In this document: positions 9,801 to 17,759 of the stretch, piece after piece | How the letters are laid out: every line of letters begins with the position of its first letter | Position numbering within the stretch: the first letter of the stretch is position 1 | Virus record (IMG/VR): IMGVR_UViG_3300008050_000244 | Location: 1 to 27,152 of that record | Source of the DNA: a virus | Length of the DNA: 27,152 nucleotides | Direction: 5' to 3' (one strand) | The notes under the pieces: generated by a model | Databases searched by the model: none | Told to the model about the DNA's origin: nothing | Seen by the model: only the letters and a program-made list of their open reading frames with translations | Position numbers and translations under genes: made by a program

Positions 9801-12070
9801 AACCAGGCATGTAGATCGTCAGCCCCACCCCTGGACCCCCAGGGCCCCAGGCCTAGCAGATCTAATCCACCAACCATCTGGTTAACAAGATTGTCAACAG
9901 ACTTACGTAACATCGCGCCACTGGTGAAAAGTGTGCGATTCATATCCATCCCGGCTTCTCCAAATAGGGTCGCCGCAGTCATCCCACTACTACCTACAGG
10001 GATGCCTCTGAGCATCTTTCTAATGGCGCTTTCGTCTGCTTCAAGAGTTGTTCCCTTGAATAGGTCACCGAAGAGCTTAGTTCTCCCAGTGGAGAACTCA
10101 GCCTTTCCATGGATATGAATCTTGTGCTGCGGGTTCCTTCCGCCAGTCACACTTCCAGAAGCCCTGAGGTGCATACCGGTCATATCGGGATGAGCCTTGA
10201 TGAAAGCTTCCCTACCTTGAGGACCCATTCCGAGCGCACCCTTATGACTTAGAATTTCAGCTCTAGTCAAATAGACACTCTCGCCCTTGCTTGTAGCATG
10301 GGTAATCCTGTTGAGTAGCTTACGAGAAGAGAGATTGTGTTCTTTTGGGTTTAACACAGTCTTAACATATGGTGAACTGATGTTAGTCCTACCAGGCATT
10401 ATTGCTTCGCCTTCGCCAATTCCGAAACGAGTACTAGTCTTCTTCTCAGACATGTCAAAGAAGATAGCCTTGTTCATAGAACCCGAGACCATATCGTTGG
10501 CTACAGACATGTTTCCACCGTAGACCCTACGATCAGTTCGGCGCCCGACAGTAACGTTGGCTTGATTGTGGTGTGGGAAGATAAAGGTATCCCTTCCAAG
10601 CTGCTGGCCACGCCGAGCAGTTGTCAAAGAGGTTACCTGGGTTACTACTCCACCACCACGCATTGAGGAAGTATTGACACCCACGTTCATCGTGTCTCCG
10701 AACGGACCCCTGTTTACAGAAGGCTTCGATGACGGATGAAAGAATGAATCTTCTGGATGAAGGCTGGCGTCAGCAGCTAGCCAGGGCTGGAGATGGAAGG
10801 CCCTGTTTGAGTTAAGGGCTTCCATTCCGACAACGGTCATGTGCTGGCTACGAGTCCTGTATGCATTCAGTAGGTTTCGACCGTACTCATCATTCTGTAG
10901 GGCTGCCCGAGGTAGAGCTTCGCTAAACGAGAGGGTGTGCTCACCGAACGTCCTGGAGTCCAGCATCCCTAAGTTGCCACCAACCTTGTCCATCCGTTGC
11001 TCAAAATGGCGGACAAAGAATTCTTCTGTTCCAACGATTGAAGCTGTACCCATCTTGGGAAACATAAAGCTGGACTGGACTACGTCCTTGGTCAGGCGAA
11101 CCCTCTCGCCATGAGCAGCAAGCTGAAGCTCATCCATCTTTCCCGCGATTCCTGGTGCATCACCGAATAGCGGTGTTGCCGCATAAGGTGTAGCTAAAGC
11201 TTCTCCCGAGCGAATAATTTTAAGAGCCTCCCCGGGTCGATTCTTGCCTCCCCAAGAGGCAAGTTCCAGCGGAACAGAGGTAATGAACTTGTTGCCTTTT
11301 CGAATCTGAGCATAGTATGATACTCCAACAGAGCCCTCTTTGACACTGACTAAAGAAACGCTACCACCCGCTCGCTGGGTGATATTGTTGATGCGCTCGT
11401 AGAAGTTTGTTGCAGCACTACCCAGTTCTGTAGCTGAAATTTTGTTATACCCCGCGCCACCCATGCCTTTCATACTTACAACAGGTGATGCGATCTGCGA
11501 ACGAATGTCGAGAGCTGAATTCAATGAACGATTGAACTCGCGTCGTACTGACTCAGTGCTTGTCTCTCGGATAGTGCTTACAGCCTGCTCAATAAGCTTC
11601 TCACTGTTACGCAAAATATCATCGGACTCCGATTCCAGCATCTGGCCAAGGGACGTGCGGATACCTTCGAGTGCAGGGTCATTTCTTTGGAGATCTAAGT
11701 TGTCGATAGTCTCAAGTACGGATGTGATTACAGCTCGACGAGACTCAGCGCTCTCCGTGAGGATATCTTTAACGAACGTCCCTTTCGTTAGCTGCTCTCT
11801 AAAGCGCGCAGCCTGAGCATCCCGAGTGACAGCTTGCTCCTCGTGGATACGACGAAGGTTATCTCCAACAGAGATAGCCGTATTCTGGGCAGTGTTTGTC
11901 TTAAGATTGACAAGAGAGCTTGCATCGTTGGACTTAAGCGCACGCCAACCGTGCGCCACGCCGAACATCACTGGAGCTACACCTAGTGCCTGCTTCAGAA
12001 TGTTCGAGGTTGACTCGATAGGAGTTCTCGTAATGAGACTCGCCGGTCCGTTGGTGTTGTCGTTTGCCAT
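6872..12070 (-). CDS. Giant virion protein, 1732 aa; possible divergent double-psi beta-barrel RNA polymerase
   Basis: The ATG at 12070 shares its A with the preceding stop (TAATG), so translation is probably coupled; the only nearby SD is a weak AGG. The start has a short hydrophobic patch (about 27-42), followed by a polar, probably coiled-coil stretch (about 70-190). A hydrophobic segment lies near the C-terminus (about 1597-1615). Three segments recall multisubunit-type RNA polymerases. K665-x6-K672-G, followed by a GIPVG segment at 689-693, recalls the beta-subunit two-lysine barrel. R1191-Y-P-T-L1195 recalls the beta-prime RxPTLH motif. D1305-F-D-S-D1309 recalls DFDGD. Their order matches single-chain polymerases such as YonO and crAss-like gp66. 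The R-to-D spacing is 114 residues, against about 35 in bacterial beta-prime, and the usual Gly is Ser. Its place between a tape-measure-like gene and the tail-tip lysin suggests a virion protein, perhaps ejected. That it is a gene is certain; its function is not. Confidence 0.9.
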   Translation of the reverse strand: MANDNTNGPASLITRTPIESTSNILKQALGVAPVMFGVAHGWRALKSNDASSLVNLKTNTAQNTAISVGDNLRRIHEEQAVTRDAQAARFREQLTKGTFVKDILTESAESRRAVITSVLETIDNLDLQRNDPALEGIRTSLGQMLESESDDILRNSEKLIEQAVSTIRETSTESVRREFNRSLNSALDIRSQIASPVVSMKGMGGAGYNKISATELGSAATNFYERINNITQRAGGSVSLVSVKEGSVGVSYYAQIRKGNKFITSVPLELASWGGKNRPGEALKIIRSGEALATPYAATPLFGDAPGIAGKMDELQLAAHGERVRLTKDVVQSSFMFPKMGTASIVGTEEFFVRHFEQRMDKVGGNLGMLDSRTFGEHTLSFSEALPRAALQNDEYGRNLLNAYRTRSQHMTVVGMEALNSNRAFHLQPWLAADASLHPEDSFFHPSSKPSVNRGPFGDTMNVGVNTSSMRGGGVVTQVTSLTTARRGQQLGRDTFIFPHHNQANVTVGRRTDRRVYGGNMSVANDMVSGSMNKAIFFDMSEKKTSTRFGIGEGEAIMPGRTNISSPYVKTVLNPKEHNLSSRKLLNRITHATSKGESVYLTRAEILSHKGALGMGPQGREAFIKAHPDMTGMHLRASGSVTGGRNPQHKIHIHGKAEFSTGRTKLFGDLFKGTTLEADESAIRKMLRGIPVGSSGMTAATLFGEAGMDMNRTLFTSGAMLRKSVDNLVNQMVGGLDLLGLGPWGSRGGADDLHAWFAKGAGLDAATLRGAKTPLTQALKLQRATSFATEVLSAAVYMNDISPQMAGSVLGGAHAVGNRFAGKGFASGLEASIRGSFGEGAVAGVMEGIESKAVIGMGSLTAAPTPYLTYGAAKGSIEPRSFKFLAERLRNTMGMNADEVNEVMTSFLARKENIGRDMSVASGLSKTMSTMIGHTSLGDVRAAHKLGVEGPTLMNWEKFTKSVTAGGGGEAAVEALLRQSPDGLALDFTGNRQVQAAAEKAFGGSSSVFLPGGDILENMKGTSIRAADGSSTEIFPQYVRNVKTLHDDLLRISTAQGAGSKAFRVAQDRLGAFRGNMTDLFAGAMTNVTRGSMLGSVFPEGSSLDMLNDIRGGSNAASKARAIRSYRAASGQAVFMNTAAFTDAMKTFMSGATAEGMSREAAKADMSRRFSMFFTGQERGAHQGLVAIGGRYPTLAPSHVTPTQVFRDTREFTGGADRAFQAFTGTKTGSRLARSLKVSSFHDVAGLGRKQKKRFFDAMSQSVDSWAGHGGGEVYIPKMTANVNIKGMGSTQTFNVDWANKMFGDFDSDAYHFTFLSDKSAGKVLGGMNRKSSMQRDFVSAIRTSVFRQQAKAGIAETGKVLSTVAPGAIAENLHKFTEGKIAQEIMAKDVGAIDVAFGNLRSGIVRYGTDETREIAGASWDLLKVLQEDSLLKAKKLDSPVDMGRPLRWAIHQMMGGEGSDAMKSVLKNMTFRGQELATGAVTIQGMSGMTGGASAEMIANLSAGVKGVSFNLDSIVDFLQSIANRQPSGVPETDKQLARFLQNADAVSSYEAAIQNRGLEQAAIALGQMSDIERRVAKATTIFDQVSGAASRLDKRLIAPIALGLAGSLAVGAMTGFEGYAPTPLSMPGENMSHRVQSEIAQGTLLSSSTGAGRSSADMGMMGSPDTPINTPETYFARSNAYQVRGSVGGPEAISRLTNFMNGIGGQSSVRINDSRRPITGSYIDRILGD
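8715..8742. repeat. Perfect 10-bp inverted repeat inside the 1732-aa gene
   Basis: Arms TTCGAGGCGG (8715-8724) and CCGCCTCGAA (8733-8742) surround an 8-nt loop, within coding sequence. No T-run is present on the coding strand. Confidence 0.85.
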
Positions 12071-15000
12071 TACCTAAGCGCGTTCGCTATTCCTGAGAAG
12101 ATATCGGTCTCTCTGTTATCGTTCCACTCGAACTGACCTCGGCTGCCTAGCCATGAGTTCGTACTGTGTACTGTCATCTGCGGACCTGTTCCGTTTCCAC
12201 CGGGGTTAGCTAATCTATAAATAGCACCTTCGATGTATGTACGTCCAGGAGAGAAGGGGCTCTGCATAAGGAACTCATCGGAGCCCTCTAGGTAAGGCTT
12301 GCGAACCATTTGGCGCTCCTGGCTCTCCCACATATCGTACTCGTGGATATCCTTACCCAATGTACTAATGTACTTCATCTTAACATCGTCTAGGGATACA
12401 TCCTGGTGCCATCCGATCCAATCGTCATGAGGCATCGGGTCCATCATCAACTCAGCATACTTCTGACTTAAGAACTGCTCATCAAGCTGTCGTTGAGCGT
12501 ACGGAGACATTGTTGGGTCACCAGCATCTAGTCGATTCCATACGCTCTCGTAAAGAGCTGCCTGATCCCCTGGTACCATCTCAAGGATGCGCTTTCGGTC
12601 ACTACCAGCCGCATAGGCAAAGGAGTCAAAGAACTTCTTCTCTGAATCAGGCAGCGCCTTGTAGATACCTAGAGGATTACCCTGAGGGTTCACACCATAG
12701 CGAGTTTCGCTAGCCTGCCTTAAAAGCGCTCGCTTCCCGGCCTTGTCCCCCATTGCTCCAGCCTGGTTGGCTGCAGCCATAGTCTTTGCGAACTGGAGCT
12801 TGTCGAAGTACTCACCGACATCATCGGAGTCTTTTCTCCACGCAGGCTTGCCATCCCAGCCCAAGAAATTCGCAGCGCTGTGAGCAGCTGGTCTAAACCA
12901 ATCTCGAATTGGCTCGTCCCAGAAAGCTAAAGGGGTACCATATAGGCGCTCATATTCGTACTGCTCGATAGCTGAACGATTACTCAGGAACTTCTGAACA
13001 GGTCTGAAGCCCATTAGGGTCATGTACTCTACTGGTGCAGTGATACCTCTAAGGGTCTCTTGCGCATCGAACCAAAGCGGCTGTGTAATTCTAGACAAGG
13101 GGGTGATGATTGCAGCAGAGTCTGCCTGCTGCCAATTCATCTGGATCTGCTTCTCGTTAAGCATTCGATCCACACCGTCCATATACCTATTTACTTCAGC
13201 AGAAGTCTTTCCGGCTGCACGATTCTGATATAGGCCTTCGCGGGTCTTGAAGAACTCGCTAGAAGTTGGAGCAATATCAGCAAGGATTGCGTACCTATGG
13301 ATTAGCGGGTATGCCTCTGGGCGCAACCCGGCAAGTTCTGGGTGTAGCGACTGATAACCAGCTCCCGGAAGACGTACGTCTCCATGCTCTACGCTGCGAT
13401 ATGGGTCTCCGTAATGGAAGCGCGACGGGATCCAAGAAGGCATAGCATTGAGAATCGGGTTTCTCTGCTCAATCTCTGACCTGCGGCGAGGGACAAAGCG
13501 TCTCAACGCCTCAGTGGTGCCAAATAGACCGCCAAGCGCCATATCCCAATAAGACTCAACCGGAGATGTCATTTGTGCAGCTGATGCCAGCACAGGGGTT
13601 TGAGCACCGAACGTGGCCGACCCAGTAATCGCTGCAGTCATAACGTTCTTGAACCAACCTGTCATACCTTCAAGTTCTCTAAACTGATAGTTCAAAGAAC
13701 CAGCAAGGAAGCCGGGGGCGCCACTGGTAGTAGGCGTACCTGGGCCGAGCCCGCCGAGGTTGTAGCTTGGTTCACCGGGCATGGGCCTGGATGCAAACTG
13801 TAGTTCACCATCAGGTCCTTCTCGAACCCAATCGGAAACATGCATCAGTCGGGATGGCTTAATAAGCCTCCCGACGGTAGACGAAAGCAGTCCTCCAATT
13901 ACTGGAACATTCTCAAATGCTGCCATTGAAATCGGGTAAGGACGGTCGTAGTATTGCTGCCTCTCCAAATCGTAGGTGAAGTTCTTAATCCAGAACTTAC
14001 GCATTGGAGAAATCTTGTCCTCGTCTTCACCCCAAACAGCTTTCTGCTTACTGCGGTTCATCATGAGCGTGTACTCAGAGGGGCGATGATAATCTACGCC
14101 AAGGCCTTCGAACGGCGTACCGCCGCCTTCCCACCATCTTGACTTACCTACAGCTACCTGCTGGCGTCCAGAGTAGATATTAATCTTCTCGCCGGGCCCC
14201 TGGAGGGAGCCGAATACGCCCTTAGTTAGAACTGCATGGGCAGCAAAACCAGTACCGAAGAGCATACCCAGTCTTCCAAGACGGGTATTAAATCCCATCC
14301 CAGAGATAGCCTCTTTGTAAGCTTTCTCATCTAGAGAAGCTCCAAAGAATGCGTGATAAGCCTTTGCCCCTGTTGCTTCAAGCGTTCGCATTGCTCCAGC
14401 GCCGAAACCGGCACCAGACGGATATCTACGATTAATTGCTTCTAGCCTGGTAATTAGGGACTGGTTAACCCCAGTTTTGCGGACTTCCTGAAGTTTAGTT
14501 TCCTCTGCCAGCTCCCAAAGCTGGGAGAGTTTATTTGCGAGCTGTCGCTGACTATCTAGACCGTCGGACGCGGCAGCCCACTGCAAGCCAGCAAGATATC
14601 TTCGATGCTTGATAAACTCTGGGCCACGACTTCTCGCAATATTCTCATAGTAGTCAAACCCTAGTTGGGTCTGAGCCATAGTCTCTACTGAGCGATAGAA
14701 GTGTGAACGAATAGATCTTGTAGGTGGTACCTGCCCTGCAACTTCCGACATATTGATGCCGATTCGGTTGCGCAAGCTACTCGGAAGCATGCCATTCCAG
14801 CCATACTTGCTCTTAGCAATCTTGCCAGGAAGACTTCCGTGAGACAGGACTGCAACGCCGATACCTGTAAGCGCTCCAGTCTTCCAGTCACTAATTCCTG
14901 GGAAAAGCCCTTCGACAACCCTTCTGTACGCACTAGTACCAGTTATCGCACCAATGCCAGAGCTAGCAACGTCCAAGTTCACTGCAGTTGTAGCAATTCC

Positions 15001-16203
15001 AGGAATAACACCTTCGTCAAATCCTGGGAGAATCATTTGCCCAGCGAAAGAGGCCAGGCCTGCCATCATGGCAGCCTGTGGACCCTTGGCAAATCTACTC
15101 ACTACTCCTGAGACTCCAAGAGAGGTTAGACCTGACATTGCCAGGTGGCCAGGTAGTCCACCCTGGCGTCGAGCCCAATCTGTCTGAGAAAGACCGACAC
15201 CTAAGGCACCTACAGCTCCAGCCTTTACGCCGAATCTCATGAACATTGAGTGCGCTGGGCCAGAGCGAATCTTCATAGAGAAGCCCATCTTCTTCTGAAG
15301 CGCGCTGTCTACGTCTCTAACAAAAGGGATCTGCTCCATTGTTCCCTGGAGCAAGCGATTTAAACGCTCCATGCCTGAGGCAAATGGAGCTAGCGGCAAG
15401 GTGCTACGCCGCCCGATATCCGCGATAGTCCCAGCAGGGCCAGAGATCGAAGGAACTGGGAAATGTGTTGCTGGGTTGTAACGGCCTCCAGCCCCCATCG
15501 TCTCCTGAGCGAAGAATTGATCCGGCCTAAAGCCGTCAATCTCCGTCATCCCTAACTGCTGAAGAACTCCATACGCAGCTGTGTTCATTCCCTTATTGCG
15601 GGTGAACAAGTGCTCGTCTCCAAGAGTTCTCTCGAAGAGGCTAATTGAGTCAGACAGTAGGTGAGACTTGCTACCAGTCTTTAGATATAGGGAGCCTCGC
15701 CCGCTAGTAGAACCTTGGGCTCTCTCGAAAACAAGGGAGTCGGGTCCACCTGCAACTGGAAAAGATCCCTTACCAGCAAGCCCTAGCTTGCTTAGGTCTT
15801 GCCCAGTGATTCTCTCTAGGTAATCTAGGCTAAGGCCACCCTTACCCTGTAAAAAGGTCTTGTCCCACGAGCGCTGGTATACCTCGGCGCCACTTCCGGT
15901 AACAGACCGAGCTAGCCTCATCCCCTGCGCCGGAGCAGAAGTGAACGGAGACATCCATTCCGCTGCGCGGAAGGTGTTTGCAATACTAAATGGGGATAGG
16001 TTTCCAGCCAACCTTGCATTGGCTTGGAGAGAGTCAAAGAGGCTGTAGCCGCCTCCGATGCCTGCACTAGCAGCAGCTACACCGCCACCAATACCGAGGC
16101 CAACAGCGATTGCGAGGTTACTCGCTCGCTCGCCTCCTGGAAGATAAGGCTCTGCGGGATTAGATGTCCAGACTGTGGGACGCTGCTGATGCGGGCTGTA
16201 CAT
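12070..16203 (-). CDS. Giant virion protein, 1377 aa; tape measure or ejection/membrane-penetration candidate
   Basis: The ATG at 16203 follows an AGGAGA site that overlaps the stop of the preceding gene. The protein starts with a Pro-rich segment, then a Gly/Ala-rich hydrophobic stretch at about 29-53. Similar hydrophobic Gly-rich segments recur near 315-340, 371-420, 439-455, 641-663 and 854-878. The C-terminal third is soluble and charged, with a Trp-rich segment around 1260-1295 (DWIGWHQDVSLDDV). The gene directly follows two chaperone-like genes, the classic position of a tape measure, and such proteins often hold transmembrane segments used for channel formation. It lacks an obvious long coiled coil or repeats, so an internal or ejection protein is also possible. 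The stop overlaps the next ATG by one base. That the gene is real is certain; the role is inferred from position and hydrophobicity. Confidence 0.88.
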   Translation of the reverse strand: MYSPHQQRPTVWTSNPAEPYLPGGERASNLAIAVGLGIGGGVAAASAGIGGGYSLFDSLQANARLAGNLSPFSIANTFRAAEWMSPFTSAPAQGMRLARSVTGSGAEVYQRSWDKTFLQGKGGLSLDYLERITGQDLSKLGLAGKGSFPVAGGPDSLVFERAQGSTSGRGSLYLKTGSKSHLLSDSISLFERTLGDEHLFTRNKGMNTAAYGVLQQLGMTEIDGFRPDQFFAQETMGAGGRYNPATHFPVPSISGPAGTIADIGRRSTLPLAPFASGMERLNRLLQGTMEQIPFVRDVDSALQKKMGFSMKIRSGPAHSMFMRFGVKAGAVGALGVGLSQTDWARRQGGLPGHLAMSGLTSLGVSGVVSRFAKGPQAAMMAGLASFAGQMILPGFDEGVIPGIATTAVNLDVASSGIGAITGTSAYRRVVEGLFPGISDWKTGALTGIGVAVLSHGSLPGKIAKSKYGWNGMLPSSLRNRIGINMSEVAGQVPPTRSIRSHFYRSVETMAQTQLGFDYYENIARSRGPEFIKHRRYLAGLQWAAASDGLDSQRQLANKLSQLWELAEETKLQEVRKTGVNQSLITRLEAINRRYPSGAGFGAGAMRTLEATGAKAYHAFFGASLDEKAYKEAISGMGFNTRLGRLGMLFGTGFAAHAVLTKGVFGSLQGPGEKINIYSGRQQVAVGKSRWWEGGGTPFEGLGVDYHRPSEYTLMMNRSKQKAVWGEDEDKISPMRKFWIKNFTYDLERQQYYDRPYPISMAAFENVPVIGGLLSSTVGRLIKPSRLMHVSDWVREGPDGELQFASRPMPGEPSYNLGGLGPGTPTTSGAPGFLAGSLNYQFRELEGMTGWFKNVMTAAITGSATFGAQTPVLASAAQMTSPVESYWDMALGGLFGTTEALRRFVPRRRSEIEQRNPILNAMPSWIPSRFHYGDPYRSVEHGDVRLPGAGYQSLHPELAGLRPEAYPLIHRYAILADIAPTSSEFFKTREGLYQNRAAGKTSAEVNRYMDGVDRMLNEKQIQMNWQQADSAAIITPLSRITQPLWFDAQETLRGITAPVEYMTLMGFRPVQKFLSNRSAIEQYEYERLYGTPLAFWDEPIRDWFRPAAHSAANFLGWDGKPAWRKDSDDVGEYFDKLQFAKTMAAANQAGAMGDKAGKRALLRQASETRYGVNPQGNPLGIYKALPDSEKKFFDSFAYAAGSDRKRILEMVPGDQAALYESVWNRLDAGDPTMSPYAQRQLDEQFLSQKYAELMMDPMPHDDWIGWHQDVSLDDVKMKYISTLGKDIHEYDMWESQERQMVRKPYLEGSDEFLMQSPFSPGRTYIEGAIYRLANPGGNGTGPQMTVHSTNSWLGSRGQFEWNDNRETDIFSGIANALR

Positions 16204-16213
16204 CTAGAGTCTC

Positions 16214-16903
16214 CTACAGTGCTCTTCTACGCCTAGAAAGCTCCTGGACTTGCTGTTTCGTTAGAGTGGAACTTCGGTGCCCATTCTCTTCTATGAGGTG
16301 CGGGCCCATAGCTTTCTGAATAGCTCTGTTATCAGCATTGAAATCAACAGGCCCCTTGTTCTTCTTCTTTGCCTTCATTTCAGCCATCTCTTCAGGAGTT
16401 TTAATATCCTTGAGCTGCATACGCTGGAATTCTGGGTTTTGAAGACCAAGAATATTCTCTGCAATTGTAAACTTTTCTAGAAGCTCGGGGCGAGTCCATG
16501 CGCCCATATCTTCTAGAGAATAAGCAGAGAAAGCCATATTAATTACGGCCATCATGTGGTTCAAAACAGTGTCAGGTGGATTCGACTGTCGAGCAATCTT
16601 GATATCTTGCTTGAGGGTATCCTGCTCACAATCCCCAGAGAGCCACATCACCAACTGCCCAACAGAGACAGTTACTCCTGCGGGTAGCTCTTTAGAGATA
16701 AGCGAAGCAGTCCCCAAGTAGCACCGATTAAACACTTCCTCCGCAAGCACGAGAGGGGGCAATACGCCCCCGTCTCGTAGCTTAACGAAAACCTTGTATT
16801 CCTTCATCGTCAAAAGACGATATGAGAAAGAGATACCCAGTTCGGGGAAGGTGGTTCGGTATAGGCGACCGCCAGACTCTACTAGCGTGTCGATATCCAC
16901 CAC
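16214..16903 (-). CDS. Putative tail assembly chaperone, 229 aa
   Basis: Two adjacent GTG codons can start this frame, at 16903 and 16900; the GAGG at 16906-16909 is 5 nt from the second, so 16900 is the likelier start (228 aa). A domain at residues about 15-90 shows a ligand-like strand, then an RLLTMKEYKVF helix, EEVFNRCYL, and LPAGVTVSVGQLVMWLSG. The same series of elements appears in the preceding gene. The C-terminus is Lys/Arg-rich and probably disordered. Its place after the tube genes and before a giant tape-measure-like gene is where tail phages encode the chaperones that coat the tape measure during tube polymerisation (lambda gpG/gpGT position). The stop at 16214 lies inside the ribosome-binding site of the 1377-aa gene. 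The function is from context and pattern; no enzyme motif is visible. Confidence 0.85.
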   Translation of the reverse strand: MVDIDTLVESGGRLYRTTFPELGISFSYRLLTMKEYKVFVKLRDGGVLPPLVLAEEVFNRCYLGTASLISKELPAGVTVSVGQLVMWLSGDCEQDTLKQDIKIARQSNPPDTVLNHMMAVINMAFSAYSLEDMGAWTRPELLEKFTIAENILGLQNPEFQRMQLKDIKTPEEMAEMKAKKKNKGPVDFNADNRAIQKAMGPHLIEENGHRSSTLTKQQVQELSRRRRAL

Positions 16904-16905
16904 AA

Positions 16906-16910
16906 CCTCT
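16906..16910 (-). promoter_or_regulatory. Ribosome-binding site deciding a GTG start
   Basis: On the minus strand this reads AGAGG. It lies 2 nt before the GTG at 16903 and 5 nt before the GTG at 16900, so the second GTG is the more plausible initiator. No ATG occurs near the start of this frame. Confidence 0.6.
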
Positions 16911-17758
16911 TATAGCTGAGTAGTTAGAAGCATCGCCTGCTGAGCGTTGAGGAAGTATGAGTTCAGCATAATGACCTCGTAAAGACTCGGAACAACACCC
17001 GCCCTTGAGTTAATGAAAAACTCGATAGGTAGGCGCGGCCAAATCATTGCGTGCTGCACAATCTTCTCGGCCATCTTGTCCTGCATCGCCTGGTTTCCAC
17101 CCTGCTGTGCAATCTGCTCGGCCATCTGCTGAATCTGCTGCCACTGCCCTCGCTTCAGGTGAGTGAAGATATAGACATCGCCCTCTCCGAAGGCAATACA
17201 ATGGACCGCATTAGCTCCATACTGACGCTTCCAGGCATCAATCTGCGCCTGTCCTGGGGCTCCAGGAGTGTTACTCAGAATCTCTAGAATCTGATTATGC
17301 ATTGAGGGGGCTAGAACTTCTTCAGCTGCTGGAGCCTGCTGATCGAGTTCTGCCTGAAGAGCATCAAGCTCTTGACCTAGATCGGACACTGGTGCCTCCT
17401 GTACTGCCGCCGCCTGCTCTCTGCGCTTAGCCCTGGGTACCAGAGCCTTGGGAGGCGCTGAAGGGCGAGCAGAGGCTGAAGGGACAGGACGCTTCTTAAC
17501 CTGCTTGGGTAGTTTGAGTGTTGGTCGAACCGGAACCGGGACTTCGTACTCCACGGCTTCTGGCTGGACTGGCGCTTCTGGCGACCAGTCCTCTGTTGAC
17601 AGATCGTCGGCAAACGAATCTGCAAGCTGATCTAGTCCACTAAGGATCTGACCAGCTGAGGGGGCCTCGCTATTAAGCGCGGCGAACTCTTCCTCGGAAA
17701 GAGCGCCGCCGACTGCTAGGTGGGACGGCGTGGCTTCCATTCGGATATTTCTTGACAT
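16910..17758 (-). CDS. Putative tail assembly chaperone with long disordered N-terminal extension, 282 aa
   Basis: The ATG at 17758 is one base past the preceding stop (TAATATG). The only GGAG is about 14 nt upstream, so translation probably depends on coupling. Residues 1-150 are rich in Pro, Ala and Glu and low in hydrophobics, hence probably disordered. Residues 171-282 form a compact domain: QIDAWKRQYG, then VYIFTHLKRGQWQQIQQM, AEKIVQHAMIWP, and AGVVPSLYEVIM. The strand, LxRxxxxxI helix, EExVxxxxxxP and AGxPSxLxExI arrangement is typical of chaperone-like proteins encoded between tube and tape measure in large phages. It matches the domain order in the following 229-aa protein, so the two may be paralogs. 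I did not find a clear slippery site fusing the two frames. The gene is certain; the function is moderately supported by context. Confidence 0.87.
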   Translation of the reverse strand: MSRNIRMEATPSHLAVGGALSEEEFAALNSEAPSAGQILSGLDQLADSFADDLSTEDWSPEAPVQPEAVEYEVPVPVRPTLKLPKQVKKRPVPSASARPSAPPKALVPRAKRREQAAAVQEAPVSDLGQELDALQAELDQQAPAAEEVLAPSMHNQILEILSNTPGAPGQAQIDAWKRQYGANAVHCIAFGEGDVYIFTHLKRGQWQQIQQMAEQIAQQGGNQAMQDKMAEKIVQHAMIWPRLPIEFFINSRAGVVPSLYEVIMLNSYFLNAQQAMLLTTQL

Positions 17759-17759
17759 A

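Noticed and set aside
13846-13875. Inverted repeat TCGGGA...TCCCGA with inner GGCTTA/TAAGCC as a terminator
   Set aside because: It has a bulge, almost no loop and no T-run on the coding strand, and lies within the 1377-aa frame.
16898-16920. Programmed frameshift joining the 282- and 229-aa genes
   Set aside because: I see no slippery heptamer at the junction, and the second gene has its own GAGG and GTG start.
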